Assembly (NCBI GenBank): GCA_963693085.1
Contig: OY856412.1
Coordinates: forward strand, 964,128,281-964,192,280
Direction: 5' to 3'
Length of the DNA stretch: 64,000 nt
From: Alisma plantago-aquatica
Taxonomy: Eukaryota > Streptophyta > Magnoliopsida > Alismatales > Alismataceae
Shown here: piece after piece, positions 24,901 through 36,239 of the stretch
How positions within the stretch are numbered: position 1 is the first letter of the stretch
How the letters are laid out: each line of letters starts with the position of its first letter
Notes under the pieces: model-generated
What the model saw: only the letters and a program-made list of their open reading frames with translations
What the model was told of the DNA's origin: nothing
Database searches by the model: none
Made by a program: the position numbers and the translations under genes

Positions 24901-27236
24901 TATGTGTGAAACCCTAATTTAGGGCAAAGCTGAGTGTTATCATAAATCTAGGGTGATGATGTAACCCTAACTTAGTGTAACAATGAAGGAAACCCTAATT
25001 TAATGGGAATTGTACATTCTAACCCTAATTTGGGTATGAGGTAAGAGAAACCCTACTTGGATGAGAATAGTAAACCCTAATCCCAAAATTGGGATAAAGG
25101 TATATGAAACCCTAATATAGGGTAGTGCCAATAATGCTAATGTGAAGCTTTAACACTGGGTGATGTATTGTGAAATCTTAATTTCACATAATACTAGGTG
25201 AAACCCTGATATAGAAGGATTTTATGCGAAACCCTAATGAAAAAGTGATTCTAGGTGAAATCTATATATGTTTATGAGATGCTAAGTGAACCTAAAATTA
25301 TAATTATGGAAATCCTATTCCTATTGATGGAATAGTGATTAATGTATTGGCAAATGAAATACCTAGAGGGGTTGATTATGGATATCCTTATATTAATAGT
25401 CCCTGACTAAAGGGGGTGAGTTCATATCATTGACAATGGTTGTATTTTCTAAATAGATGAATCATGATCAATACATTGCATGATGAATGTAATGATCTAG
25501 TGCATAAGTATTAGGATGGGAAATACCCTAATACAAGCTAAGTGAATAAACTTAAGTAATATGAAGGTGTTGAGGGAAGTGATACATCAAGATATGATAG
25601 ATATCACATCCAACGCCCCAATTCTGATATACCATGATGTGTTATAAGTCCATTATAATTGGAATAGATGACACATGAAATGTGTCATGACAATTCTTAC
25701 ATTGAGATGTAATGCACTTTGTTAAGTGTAGGCTAACATGTCTTATGAAAAGGTTAATCCAAATCAATAGACTATGATACAATCATATTCTGATAAAGAT
25801 GAGAGAGAAACTCATACTTTGTGTTGATAATGCATTCAATGATGAATGATGAGGATATATAAGTATGTTTGAATACTTATGATATCTATTTTTGGTTTCT
25901 AGCTTTGAGAAGCAACGGAATAGGGCTGATCATTAATAATATAATCTTAAGAACCCAAGTGGTTATTTATGGAACATCCTAATGAAGGGTGCTGATATAA
26001 AAGAGAAACCATGAACCCTAAAGAGGGAACATTGGTATTACTTAGTGTTGTATGATACTGATATGAAAGCATTATAATTGTTACCATGAATACTAATCAT
26101 GCAGGGATGATGAGATGAGAAGCATAGCCAGGTATGGGCTATGATGTGTATTTATTGAGAATGTTTTATAGGCTTTATAAGCCTTCTTATGCTTTGTGTA
26201 GTAAGATCATTGAGCTTTGTGTACTATGTGCAATGCATTGTGTAGCAAGAATTATGATGTCTTTGGTTAGATGATCTGAGGGTAATAAGTTACCTAACAA
26301 GTGGTAATAAGTATCCTATGGTGAGTTATGGGTTCAAATACCCAGATGCTATAATCATGATAATGAACTTGTTAAGAAGTGGAAATGTACTTGGTGAGTT
26401 GAGGAATTAAGATCCCAACACTTTGTGAAAAGAGTATGGCTACAGGCCATGACTCCACAATGACAAAGCTAGGCTATAGATATATGATCTAAGCCTGAAG
26501 GGAGTTAATGCTGTGGTAATGATTCTATAGTGAATAAATGTTATACATGTTCTTCATACTGCTTAATGGATAAGTGACATGTTAATCTTTCAAGTTATAG
26601 CTACAATGTTTTAGATAAGAATAATATTCTAATCTGTTAGACATTGAATTAGCTGCTGCCAAATAAATATGATTCCTTTGTGCATATTTATCTTCTTAAG
26701 CTGCAATAATAATGTTACTGGCGAAGAGTTATATCTCTCGCTGGGACAGTTTACAATTGTCTCACCCCCGTGGGAACTACATTTTTAGGTGGACTCGGAT
26801 GAGGGACAGGAATCCTTCAGTAGGAGAAGGACAGCAGCAACAACAGCAGAGACATCAGTGAAGTCTCAGGTGGAGACACTGGCTGTTATGCCTTGTATAG
26901 ATGTAGATAGAGTCCTATGTGTCGTCTCTGTACTCTCAGGTCCTCGAAGTAGTAGTTAGTGCTTTCGAGATTTTGGCTCAGTGCCTCAAGATTTTATACT
27001 GCATGTGTTTAGCTTGACAAGACAGTTAATTCTTGTAATTCACAGGAAGAGATGATACAAGTTATGTACTTTTGAAAAATAGAATGTAAATGTGTTACTT
27101 TTGTTCTATGTGAGAAAGTTTTCATTTGATGGACCTCTTGCCAAAAAGGTTTTAATTTTTAGTGATTTTTGGTAATCTGCTGCTTAGTGAACGCTTCCGT
27201 ATTAGTTAATTATGTTTTTGTAAGTTGTATGCCACA
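21978..27236 (+). repeat. 3' LTR of the gag-only element
   Basis: It is collinear with 13969-19233 throughout, with scattered substitutions and small indels. It ends GCCACA, followed by the AGATC target duplication at 27237-27241. Confidence 0.92.
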
Positions 27237-29390
27237 AGATCAAAACAAAGTGTCACATCTAGAAGAAGAACAGACCATCATGATTGAAACAAGGCCAACT
27301 ATCACAAACAAAACCATCCCAAGTCCTTGAAAATACATTTAGGAGGTGTCGTGGCGCATATGATGATAATGTCATCTTAGAGTAAGTCCTTAAAAATGCA
27401 TTTGGAAGGTGTCAGGGCCCATATGATGACAAATGTTATCTCACATCAAGTCCCTAAAAATATAATTGGGAGTTTCCATGACCCATATCATGATAGTGTC
27501 ATTTCATAACATGTCCTTTCAAATGCATTAAGGAGGAGTCATGGCCCATATATTGACAGTGTCATCTCATAACAAGTCCTTAAAAATGCATTTGGGTGAA
27601 GTTTGGGCCCGTACCATGACAATGTCCTCTCACGCCAAGTCCTTGAAAATATATTTGGGAGGTGACATCACACATATGATGACAATGTCATCTCATAGTA
27701 AGTCATTAAAAATGCATTTGGATGGTGTCAAGTCCCATATCATGACAATGTCCTCTCAACAAGACCATAAAAATGCATTTGGGAGGTGTCAGGGCCCATA
27801 TCATGACAAATGTTATCTCACATCAAGTCCCTAAAAATGCATCTGGGAGGTGCCATGACTAATATCGTGATATTGTCCTTTCACAACATGTCCCTTCAAA
27901 TGCATTAAGGAGGATACATGACCCATATATTGGTTAGTGTCCTCTCATAATAAGTCCCTGAAAATGCATTTGGGTGAAGTTTGGGCCCATATCATGACAA
28001 TGTCCTTGCACGCTAAGTCCTTAAAAATACATTTGGAAGGTGCCATCACACATATGATGACAATATCATCTCATAGTAAGTCTTTAAAAATACTTATGGG
28101 TGACAACGTCCTCTCATAACAAGTCCATCAAAATGCATTTGGGAGGTTTCAGGTCCCATGTCATGACAAATGTTATCTCACATGTAGTCCCTAAAATTGC
28201 ATTTGGGAGGTGCCATGACCCATATCGTGACAGTGTTCTTTCACAACATGTCCCTTCAAGTACATTAAGAAGGATACATGGCCCAAATATTGGTAGTGTC
28301 CTCTCATAATAAGTCCCTGAAAATGTATTTTGGTGAAGTTTGGGCCCATATCATTACAATGTCCTCTCACGTCAAGTCCTTGAAAATACATTTGGGAGGT
28401 GCCATGGCGCATATGTTGACAATGTCATCTCATAGTAAGTCCTTAAAAATGTATTTGGAAGGTGTTAGGTCCCATATCATGACAATGTCCTCTCATAATA
28501 AGTCCATGAAAATGCATTTGGGAGGTGTCACGGTCCATATCACGACAAATGTTATCTCACATCAACTCCTAAAAATACAATTGGGAGGTGCCATGACTCA
28601 GATCATGATAATGTCCTTTCACAACATGTCCCTTCAAATGCATTAAGGAGGACCAGGGTCCATATATTGATAATGTCCTCTCATAATAAGTCCCTGTAAA
28701 TGCATTCTGATGAACTTTGAGCCCATATCATGACAACATCCTCTCATGCCAAGTCCTTGAAAATACATTTGAGAGGTGCCATGGAGCATATGATCACAAT
28801 GTCATCTCACAGTAAATCCTTAAAAATGTATTTGGGAGGTGTTAGCTCCCATAACACAACAACGTCCTCTCACAACAAGTCTATGAAAATGCATTTGGGA
28901 GGTGTCATGTCCCATATCATGACAATGTCCTCTCATAACAAGTCCATCAAAATGCATTTAGGAGATGTCAGGGCACTTATCATGACAAATGTTATCTCAT
29001 AGCAAGTCCCTAAAAATGTATTTGGGAGGTGCCGCAACCCATATGATGATATTGTCCTTTCACAACATGTCCTTTCAAATGCATTAAGGAGGAGACATGG
29101 CCAGTATATTGACAGCTTCTTCTCATAATAAGGCCCTAAAAATACATTTGGGTGAAGTTTGGGCCCATATCATGACAATCTCCTCTAACGCCAAGTCCTT
29201 GAAAATATATTTGGGAGGTGCCATGGCACATATGATGACAATGTCATATCACAGTAAGTCCTTAAAAATATATTTGAGAGGTGTCATGTCTCATATCATG
29301 AGAACATCCTCTTACAATAAGTCCATGAAAATACATTTGGGAGGTGTCAGGGCCCATATCATGACAAATGTTATCTCACAATGCCGTTTT
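27237..29390 (+). repeat. ~63-bp satellite field, part 2
   Basis: This continues part 1 after the inserted element. The first ~80 bp finish the 499-bp higher-order unit, then regular 63-bp monomers follow (TTGGGAGGTGTCAGGGCCCA, TATCATGACAATGTCATCTC, AAGTCCTTAAAAATGCA). Local higher-order order is visible: monomers with GGTGAAGTTTGGGCCC recur about every 370-390 bp (27595, 27971, 28330, 29150). Open frames here are 21-residue repeats that reflect the period. Confidence 0.85.
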
Positions 29391-31290
29391 CTAGGCTTAA
29401 CTTCCCTTGTAAAATGGGTGAGAAATCAATATGTATCATAAGCCATAAACTTAAAAGAAACTCATATCATTTCTAGGCTTAACATCCTTTGCAAATGATT
29501 GAGCAACAAATTGTGGCTAAATTCGACAAAAATGATATTAAATCCATGTTCCTAATAGAATATCCATTTAAGAGGGAGCATAGTATAAAATTAAGGGGGA
29601 GAATAAATATAAAATATTCAACCTGGATATCTTTTTGAAATGACAAAGGGGGAGAAAGAATATAAAATCAAAAATATAAATGAGTTTCATCTTAAATGAG
29701 TTTCATCTTGATGGCCAACACTCCCTTGCAAAACAAGAATGGCTACAAAAGGTGGCCAACACTCCCTTGCAAAATAAGAATGGCTACAAAAGGTAATCTC
29801 AGGTATGAAACTCACATGCTTTATATTTCCTTATTTCATATTTAGGAAATGTTTGTCATCTTCAAAAAGGGGGAGATTGTTGGATAAATTGGACATTATG
29901 ATAAATCCCTTTGTTTCGATGATGACAAACATTTCATTCTTGTTGATCTAACGTGCTACTTGAGTGTTGCAGGAATGAGGTGGATGATAAAGCTCTAGGG
30001 AATCTATATGCTTGAATGATTGTAAATGTTATGAAATGTAAATAAATTGTAAACTTGTACAAATATATAATGTACAAGTACTTAGACTTCATGTAAATCA
30101 AGCGTTAGATCTTCCCTAGCTAAACACCACACTTAGATAGATCATTCCCTTCAATAGTGTCACATATGCACATTCATACACACACTCAATGCCTTAATTG
30201 AAAGATTGAAACAGGGTCAATCTCGGTCGACAAATTCCTCGACCGAGACACTCTCGGTCGACAAACTTCTCGACCGAGAAAGACCCAAGTAGCCATTAGG
30301 CACAGCCGACAAGGTAGTTGGCAGTTGCAAATGAACGTTGATCCAGAGAGCCTGTCGGTCGACAAAACTTCGACCGAGTAGGTATCTCGGTCGACAATTT
30401 GTCGACCGAGATGGACTCTGACAGCAACTGCAGAATAAAGCAACTAGCTGTTACTAATGCACCTAACTTATATCTAACGGCTAGTTAAGCACTTAGAACC
30501 CCCTAGAAAGTGTCTAGAACGTCCTTAAGCACTTGTAGGTCATTCCTATAAATAGGACATGCCTTAGGACACCTAAACACACCTAAGCTACACTTGTGCT
30601 ATACTTGAGCTTGAATACTCATTGGCAATCTGTTTTGAGCAATAGAGCAATTCCAACATTGGCTATTCATTCCCATTGCTCATAATTCGTGTCCTATAGT
30701 CTAGTATCTCCTACCCACTGCAATCACAAGTTCACACACTTGGTTAGGAGATCTATACGCTTGATCTAGGCAAATCAAGCCTTGGGCTACAAAGGATAAG
30801 TTGTAATTTCCTTTTTCTTTCTTGTTCTCTATTATCGTTTGTACTCTCCTTGCTACTCCTAGGTTGGAGGCTGCTGATTGGAGAGGGTGGAGTTCTTCTT
30901 GGCGAAGAAGGTGACTTTGAGCTACTTCAGAAGGCTGGTGCAACGGGAGGTTACTTCTAGAGAGGAAGGCTACTTCAAGGGGGAGCTTGAAGTTACTTCA
31001 AGAAGGCTACCTCAAAGTTGGTGCACCTACTTCAAGTGAAGGCTGCTCAAAGGGTGTAAAGGAAAGTATTGTATTTTGTATAAATCCTTGAGAAGGTAAT
31101 AAAATAAATACTTTCAAAATCCCGGTTGGGTAAGCAACCGGGTAGTGGACTGACAACTTTAGTATTTGCTAAAGTTGGAACCACTCTAAACACCTGTCTC
31201 CTTCTTATAATTTTTAATTGTGGTTGTTTGAGTTCAATAATTATTGAAATTATATTTGAAACTCTATTCACCCCCCTCTAGTGTTTTTCA
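29391..31290 (+). mobile_element. 3' end of a Ty1/copia-type element (short internal tail plus LTR)
   Basis: The satellite is interrupted after ATGTTATCTCACA. The insert begins with ~490 bp of non-coding internal sequence with several GGGGGAGA purine runs, the last (AAAAAGGGGGAGAT, ending 29877) sitting directly before an LTR, as a polypurine tract does. The LTR runs from TGTTGGATAAATTGGACATT (29878) to GTGTTTTTCA (31290), about 1413 bp. No 5' LTR, gag or pol is present, and no clear target duplication, so this is a 5'-truncated copy or one left by deletion. Satellite resumes at about 31291. Confidence 0.8.
29878..31290 (+). repeat. Ty1/copia LTR with CTCGGTCGAC palindromes
   Basis: It starts TGTTGG and ends TTTTTCA. 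It matches the minus-strand LTR at 34807-36221 in its first 90 bp and its last 30 bp (ACTCTATTCACCCCCCTCTA). Between 30219 and 30411 are several inverted-repeat units of CTCGGTCGACAA/TTGTCGACCGAG. The best, at 30385-30411, has a 13-bp stem with a single central base. A CTTCAAG-rich minisatellite lies at about 30880-31070. Confidence 0.85.
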
Positions 31291-32110
31291 CATATAATGA
31301 GAATCCTCTCAAGAAAGTCCCCCAAAATGCATGTGCGAGGAGCTACGACCCATAACATGACAATGTCCTCTCAGACAAGTCCATTAAAATGCTTCAAGGA
31401 GGGGCTAGGGCCTATGTTATGACATTGTATTCTCACAAAAAGTCCTTGAGATGTGTATATATGTATTGTCCTCTTAACTATTCATAAATGGACATCTATG
31501 AGTTTGGGGACAATTGAAGCTTCGTTGATTGGGTGCTTATGGTAGCTACCACCCATTTACAGGAATCGTTGTCGGGGGTTGGAGGTCTATGTAAGATGTT
31601 TCCAAGGAGAAATTTGCCTCCTAAGACAAAGGCTCATTGGCCTTAGAATGATCACCAAAGAGACATGTATGAGTTTGGTGAATATTTTCATGCCAATATC
31701 CAAATATGAATAACTTAGAATGACTCTCAACAACATTTTCTCTCACACATCTCCTTTACAGGTTGTCAAATAAATGTACTGATATATGCCCATGAAAATA
31801 CATTTGGGAGGATCCATGAACCATACCATGATAGTGTTCACTCACAACAAGTTCCTTGAAATGCAACTTTGAAGACTTGTGACCCATATGTTGATAGTGT
31901 CCTCTCACAACAAGTTCCTAAAAATGCATTTGTGAGGAGACTAGGCCCATATCATGAGAATGTCCGCTCATGGAAATCTCCCAAAATGTATTAGTGAGGA
32001 GCCATGGTCCATATCATGACAATGTGTGTCGGTAGAAAGTATGTGAAAATGCTTCGGGGTGGAGCTATGGGCCACATCATGATAATGTCCTCTCATAGCA
32101 AGTCCTTGAA
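31291..32110 (+). repeat. ~63-bp satellite field, part 3
   Basis: Diverged 63-bp monomers (CCCCAAAATGCATGTGCGAGG, CCATATCATGACAATGTG types) lie around a spacer module. A CA repeat followed by a TA repeat occupies about 32127-32176. Confidence 0.8.
31485..31790 (+). repeat. ~0.35-kb spacer module, copy 3
   Basis: It contains GGTGCTTATGGTAGCTACCA, TGTCGGGGGTTGGAGGTCTA, AAAGAGACATGTATGAGTTT and TGTCAAATAAATGTACTGAT, in the same order as copies 1 and 2. Confidence 0.7.
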
Positions 32111-32126
32111 AATGCTTAGATTTGAG

Positions 32127-32176
<50 letters not shown>

Positions 32177-32204
32177 GTATGTATTTTACTCTTAACTATT
32201 CATA

Positions 32205-32525
32205 AAAGAGATGTGTATGAGTTTGGGTATGATGGGAGCAAGATCGTTCGAGTGCTTTCGACAGCCACCACTCTTTTGTAGCAATTATTGTTGGGGGTGG
32301 GTGGTCTATGCAAGCCCTTATCAAGGAGCAATTTGCCTCGCAAGACAAATACCCATTAGTCTTAGAATGTTCAAAAAAGAGACATATATGAGTTTGAGGG
32401 AAGATCTTTATGCTAATATCCCTCTATGATTGACCCTCTGGATTACTTAGAAAGACTCTCAACAATAATTTCTCTCACATATCTTCCTTTATGAATTGTC
32501 AATAAATGTATTGATATATCCCCAT
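32205..32525 (+). repeat. ~0.35-kb spacer module, copy 4
   Basis: It contains AGAGATGTGTATGAGTTTGG, TGTTGGGGGTGGGTGGTCTA, ACCCATTAGTCTTAGAATG and TGTCAATAAATGTATTGATA. It lies directly before the CACTA subterminal repeats. Confidence 0.7.
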
Positions 32526-32539
32526 GAAGTTTGTTGATG

Positions 32540-32971
32540 CTTATTATTGGTTGGGAGATATTGAATGACTAACATGTCTATCACCTAAAGTTTAGGTGAC
32601 AAGTACATATGTCACCTAAAAATTTGGTGACATGCATGTGTGTTACCTAAATATATACCCCCTTATAGATCACATGTGACTCATATACATGTCACCTATA
32701 TGGAAAACCCCCATCAGAGCATAGGTGATTCAAATGTATGTCACCTATTTGGTGTAACCCTTTCATGTATGATAAAATGTATGTCATCTATATTACGTAG
32801 GATTATATAGATTATAGATGATTTACATGTATGTCACCTAAAGTATGTAACCTTTTCAAAATGCTAAAATATATGTCATCTATTTCACACAGGTCTATAC
32901 AGATTATGAGTGATGCACAAGCATGTCACCTAAAATGTGTAACCTCACCTATACTATGTTTTTTGGTAGTG
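32540..32971 (-). repeat. CACTA right terminus with subterminal repeats
   Basis: There are about ten copies of TAGGTGACAT/ATGTCACCTA and close variants in both orientations (for example TTTAGGTGACAAGTACATAT and CATGTATGTCACCTAAAG). The terminus TTTTTGGTAGTG ends at 32971 and is followed by TAT. Confidence 0.78.
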
Positions 32972-32974
32972 TAT

Positions 32975-33350
32975 GGTCCAGATCTATACGGAACAGTGTC
33001 CTCAGCACAAACAAGTAGATTCCGAGATGATGAGAGCCTAATACGAGACGATGAGACAACCTGCTTGCTCTGTTGCTTTTATTTGCTACAGTTGTCAGCG
33101 TTAATACGAGACGATCAGAGCCCCAAGGCGATTCGCGTTGGAAAGAGCGTGCGTAGCCGCATAGGGTTTCCTAGAAACGGCGGGCAGTATCATAAGAAAT
33201 GACCAGGATTTAGAGGGAAATAAAAGAAGGAAGTCTGGTAGTTTTATTGTGAGGGACATTTGTAATGAATAACTTATTTACGAAGGCAACAAGGTCATAA
33301 ATAATCTGGTATTCTTTTAAAAATACGGTTGAGGGATAAAACCTTATTTG
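32975..33350. other. Flank outside the CACTA element, no recognisable gene
   Basis: This is mixed-composition DNA that may represent the original target locus. ACGAGACGATGAGA and ACGAGACGATCAGA occur near 33042 and 33105. No protein family was recognised. Confidence 0.4.
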
Positions 33351-33359
33351 TTAGGGAAG

Positions 33360-34693
33360 GTCCCTCAATAATAGATGTCTCTAACAATGATATCATAATT
33401 TGAATGAGAACATAAAACAAGTTGAGTTTGATAACTATTAATCTTAGCAAGCAATTCAATCTTTTCTTGAGAAAGAAGATTATTGTTGGTTTCTAGAGCA
33501 AGAAACTTGATATTGTAATCACTAATAGATGATTTCAAAGTATCTTTTTTAGACAAGGTTTTCTTTTTAAAAAGTAAGAACGTTCAATTTAGCATAAAAA
33601 TCATCATTAGTTTTTGTAAGCTTCTTTAATTTCCTTTTACAATCAACATATTTATCATGTAGTTCTTCAATAGTAGTGACTAGCTCTTCTTTAGATAAGT
33701 CAAGAAGACTTACCTCATTTTATTCTTCATTGGTTGTTGTAATGAAACAACTTACCTTGTCTTCTTTAGTCATGAGACATTCTACTTCTTCTCCACTCTC
33801 GCTATTGTCACTTGAATCATCTTGAGCTGCTTTGTAGGCCTTTTCTTTCTTCTTGAGAGAGGATTTCTCTCTTCTTGACTTTATAACACTCATTTTTTAA
33901 ATGTCCCTTCTTGCCACATTCAAAGCACCTAAGGGAATAAGATGAAGAAACACAAGAATTTTTGTTAGGTTTAAATATTCTAGATTGCTTACCATTTACA
34001 ATGAGTGTATCCTCTTCATTTTCCTCTCCACTTGTCTCATCACTTTCTTGAGTGATGACTTGTGCTTTAATTGAAGATTTAAATTATATGTCCTTCTTTC
34101 TTCCCTTCTAAAGCTCCAACTCCAATCTCTGTTCTTCTTCAAGGGTGACTTCATGAGTCTCTAGATTGTCGATGAGTTGCTCCAACCTCATTGTGGTAAG
34201 GTCATTGGCTTCTTCAATGGTTGTCACCTTTGGCTTGTATTTTGGAGGCAAGGATCTAAGGATCTTGGACACCTGTTCTTCCTCACTTATATACTTACCT
34301 AATGCATTCATAGTGTTAACAATAGAAGAAAATCTTGCATACATTTCACTAATAGATTCATTAGGTTGCATATGAATTTGTTCACACTTTTGTTTAAGCA
34401 TATTAATTTTGATATTTTTAACTTGAGTGGTACCTTCATGTGTTACTGAAATTTTATGCCATATTTTATAATCTGTTTCACATGAAAATATCCTATTAAA
34501 CTCACTAATAGAAATAGAACATTATAGTATGCTTACCGCTTTTGCATTCAATTGAACTTGTTTTACCATATTGGGATTTCATGTTGCATATTCAGTAGTA
34601 GGGAGTGCATAAGGTGAAGACACCATCCTCCAAAGCTCTAGGCTTGGAAGTAGAATTGCATTCTTCTTTTTCAATAGGTGTAGTTGCTCCCAT
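33360..34693 (-). pseudogene. Ty1/copia gag (UBN2-type) with zinc knuckle and coiled-coil tail, broken
   Basis: The probable start is the ATG at 34693 (MGATTPIEKEE). After a frame-broken part, the block at 34401-34108 matches the UBN2/copia gag domain, with ESISEMYARFSSIVNTMNAL, EEEQVSKILRSLPPKYKPKV and LTTMRLEQLIDNLETHEVTL. Further on, near 33930, is the zinc knuckle CFECGKKGHLKNEC (C-X2-C-X4-H-X4-C). An acidic stretch and a Lys/Leu-rich, coiled-coil-like tail follow (LETNNNLLSQEKIELLAKI, ~33480), ending at the stop at 33365. Several stops and frameshifts separate these pieces. The product would have been the capsid protein of the copia particle. Confidence 0.82.
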
Positions 34694-34793
34694 CAAATGG
34701 TAGTGGCCGAGTCACATGAGTTCCTTCAAGGTTGAGGTTTCTAAGCAAGTTGTCCCCATTCTTCAAGACCTATTAGGTATCCTTGAAGACCTT

Positions 34794-34806
34794 CTCTGAT
34801 ACCGAT
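34794..34806 (-). promoter_or_regulatory. Primer-binding site of the copia remnant
   Basis: On the minus strand it reads ATCGGTATCAGAG, directly after the LTR end TCTTTCA. It differs by one base from the common ATTGGTATCAGAG form (Met-tRNA). Confidence 0.75.
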
Positions 34807-36221
34807 TGAAAGATCTAGAGGGGGGTGAATAGAGATTTTGGTACTTTTAAAATTTAATTAAAAACTTAAGGCAAGGAAGGAGGAGGAAACAAGGAAGACA
34901 CTTCGATTTAGAGTGGTTCCAACCTTTGAAACATATGTTGTCAGCCCACTATCCAATTGTTTCCAATTAGGTTTTTGAAAGTGATTTATTTTATTTAACT
35001 CACAAGGATGTTACAAAAAAATACAATAACCTTCCACTTGAAGTAGCCTTCACCTTGAAATAGCCTCAACCTCCTTGAAGCAGTCTTCTTGAAGTAACCT
35101 CAAGCAACCTTGGATCATCCCTCACCTCCATGAAGTAGCACCACCACCTTGAGATAGTCTTCACATAGAAGTAGCTCCAACCTCCTTTGAAGAAGCCTTC
35201 TTGAAATAACCTCAAGCACACCTTAGAGCAGCCTTCACCTCCTTGAAGTAGCTCCAAGCAACCTCCTTTCAACATCCTCCAACCCTAGGAGTAGTGAAGG
35301 AGAACAAAATACAATATAAAAGAAATATATTAGAAGAAAGAAATACTTAACCAATGAATTACAATGCCTTGACTCCTATATCAAGTATTTAGACCTCCTA
35401 TCCACTTAAGATGGACGTTGTTATGTGGTGTCTAGGAGATAGTAGCTATAGGACACAACTTTGGAACACAAGGGAGAAGATAGCAAGTGATTCTTAGCTT
35501 TGTTGCTCTCTAGAATGGATGCTTAAGTGTATCTTGTGTGTTTTAGGTATCCTAAGGCCTCTCCTATTTATAGGAATGGTTTACAAGTGTCTAGGGACGT
35601 TTTCAGGGAGTCTTTAGAGTGTTCTTAGTGCTTAACTAGCCATTAGGTAGAAAGTAGTTGGGTTGCAATAACTAAATTGTTTGTTAACGGTGAAGTTTCT
35701 AGACCTTTTCTCGATCGACAATATTGTCAAGTGGATGACTCTCGGTCCATAATATTATCAACCGGATGACTGTCTGGGTTCATATGGTTATATGTCGATT
35801 TTTCTCCTCTTTAAACTTATTACAACTGCTATATCTCGGTCAAAAATATTGTCGACCGAGAAGGACTTTTTGCAAGGATTTGTAATGTATGTGAGGTCCT
35901 ATTGATGACTCATATGAAACCTATCAACCCTAAAGTCTTCATGTGAGTGTAAGATACAGTTTTGGGTGGCTAGGGGAGATCTAATGCTTGATTTACATGA
36001 TATCTAATTACTTATGCATTATATACTTGTATAAGTTTTTACATTGAGTATAATCATGAAAATATTAAACATTTAAACACATTGATCTTCAATTATCCAC
36101 TTAGCATGATCTCCTTATTTCCTCGAATCCTGAAATACTCAAGTAGCACGTTAGATCTACAAGAATGAAATGCTTGTCATCATCAAAATAAAGGGTATGC
36201 TATTGTCCAATTTAGCCAACA
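34807..36221 (-). repeat. 5' LTR of the copia remnant
   Basis: On the minus strand it runs from TGTTGGCTAAATTGGACAAT to CTCTAGATCTTTCA, about 1415 bp. It carries the same CTTCAAG-rich minisatellite (35040-35280) and decayed CTCGGTCGAC palindromes (35700-35860) as the plus-strand copy at 29878-31290, but is more diverged. Confidence 0.8.
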
Positions 36222-36239
36222 ATACACATTATATTTTTA

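Larger units (their letters stand above)
13969..27236 (+). mobile_element. Non-autonomous Ty3/gypsy-type LTR retrotransposon with only gag (TR-GAG-like)
   Basis: Two direct LTRs of about 5.26 kb (13969-19233 and 21978-27236) flank only 2.7 kb of internal DNA. Both LTRs start TGTAACATCC and end GCCACA. The 5-bp target duplication AGATC is present at 13964-13968 and 27237-27241, and removing the element restores a normal satellite unit (ACCAGATCAAAACAAAGTG). The interior has a Met-tRNA-type primer site, a gag reading frame with a zinc knuckle, an AGTGAA repeat array, and a GGGGACGAAAT box near the 3' end. No protease, reverse transcriptase, RNase H or integrase was found. The LTRs are close in sequence (about 4 differences in the first 140 bp, fewer in other sampled stretches), so this insertion is younger than the LTR element at 46-54 kb. 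Confidence 0.9.
36..32971. mobile_element. Giant CACTA (En/Spm-type) DNA transposon, non-autonomous, with nested insertions
   Basis: The left end reads CACTACTGAAAAATAGGATA and the right end, on the reverse strand, CACTACCAAAAAACATAGTA, so the termini are inverted and near-matching. The trinucleotide TAT lies directly outside both ends (33-35 and 32972-32974), the 3-bp target duplication expected for CACTA elements. Both ends carry many degenerate copies of GGTGACAT/ATGTCACC over 300-430 bp, like the subterminal transposase-binding repeats of this superfamily. No TNP2/Transposase_21-like reading frame was seen, so I infer a non-autonomous element. It contains a flippase gene fragment, minisatellites and two younger retroelements. 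Without those two, its own length is roughly 17.8 kb. The alternative is two separate CACTA ends that happen to share TAT; matching ends, matching subterminal repeats and satellite modules on both sides of the nested elements make one element more likely. Confidence 0.72.
33351..36221 (-). mobile_element. Ty1/copia-type remnant: 5' LTR, primer site and gag
   Basis: Reading on the minus strand: LTR (36221 down to 34807), primer site, then a gag region ending near 33360. Pol and the 3' LTR are absent, so the element is truncated downstream of gag. Its LTR starts about 40 bp beyond the end of the Helitron helicase frame. It belongs to the same family as the LTR at 29878-31290. Confidence 0.8.

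Noticed and set aside
27541..29441. Several open frames with 21-residue repeats (SSHNKSLKMHLGGV type), as if a repeat protein
   Set aside because: The monomer is ~63 bp, divisible by three, so frames stay open by chance. Neighbouring copies break the frame, and similar frames appear in other phases and on the other strand.
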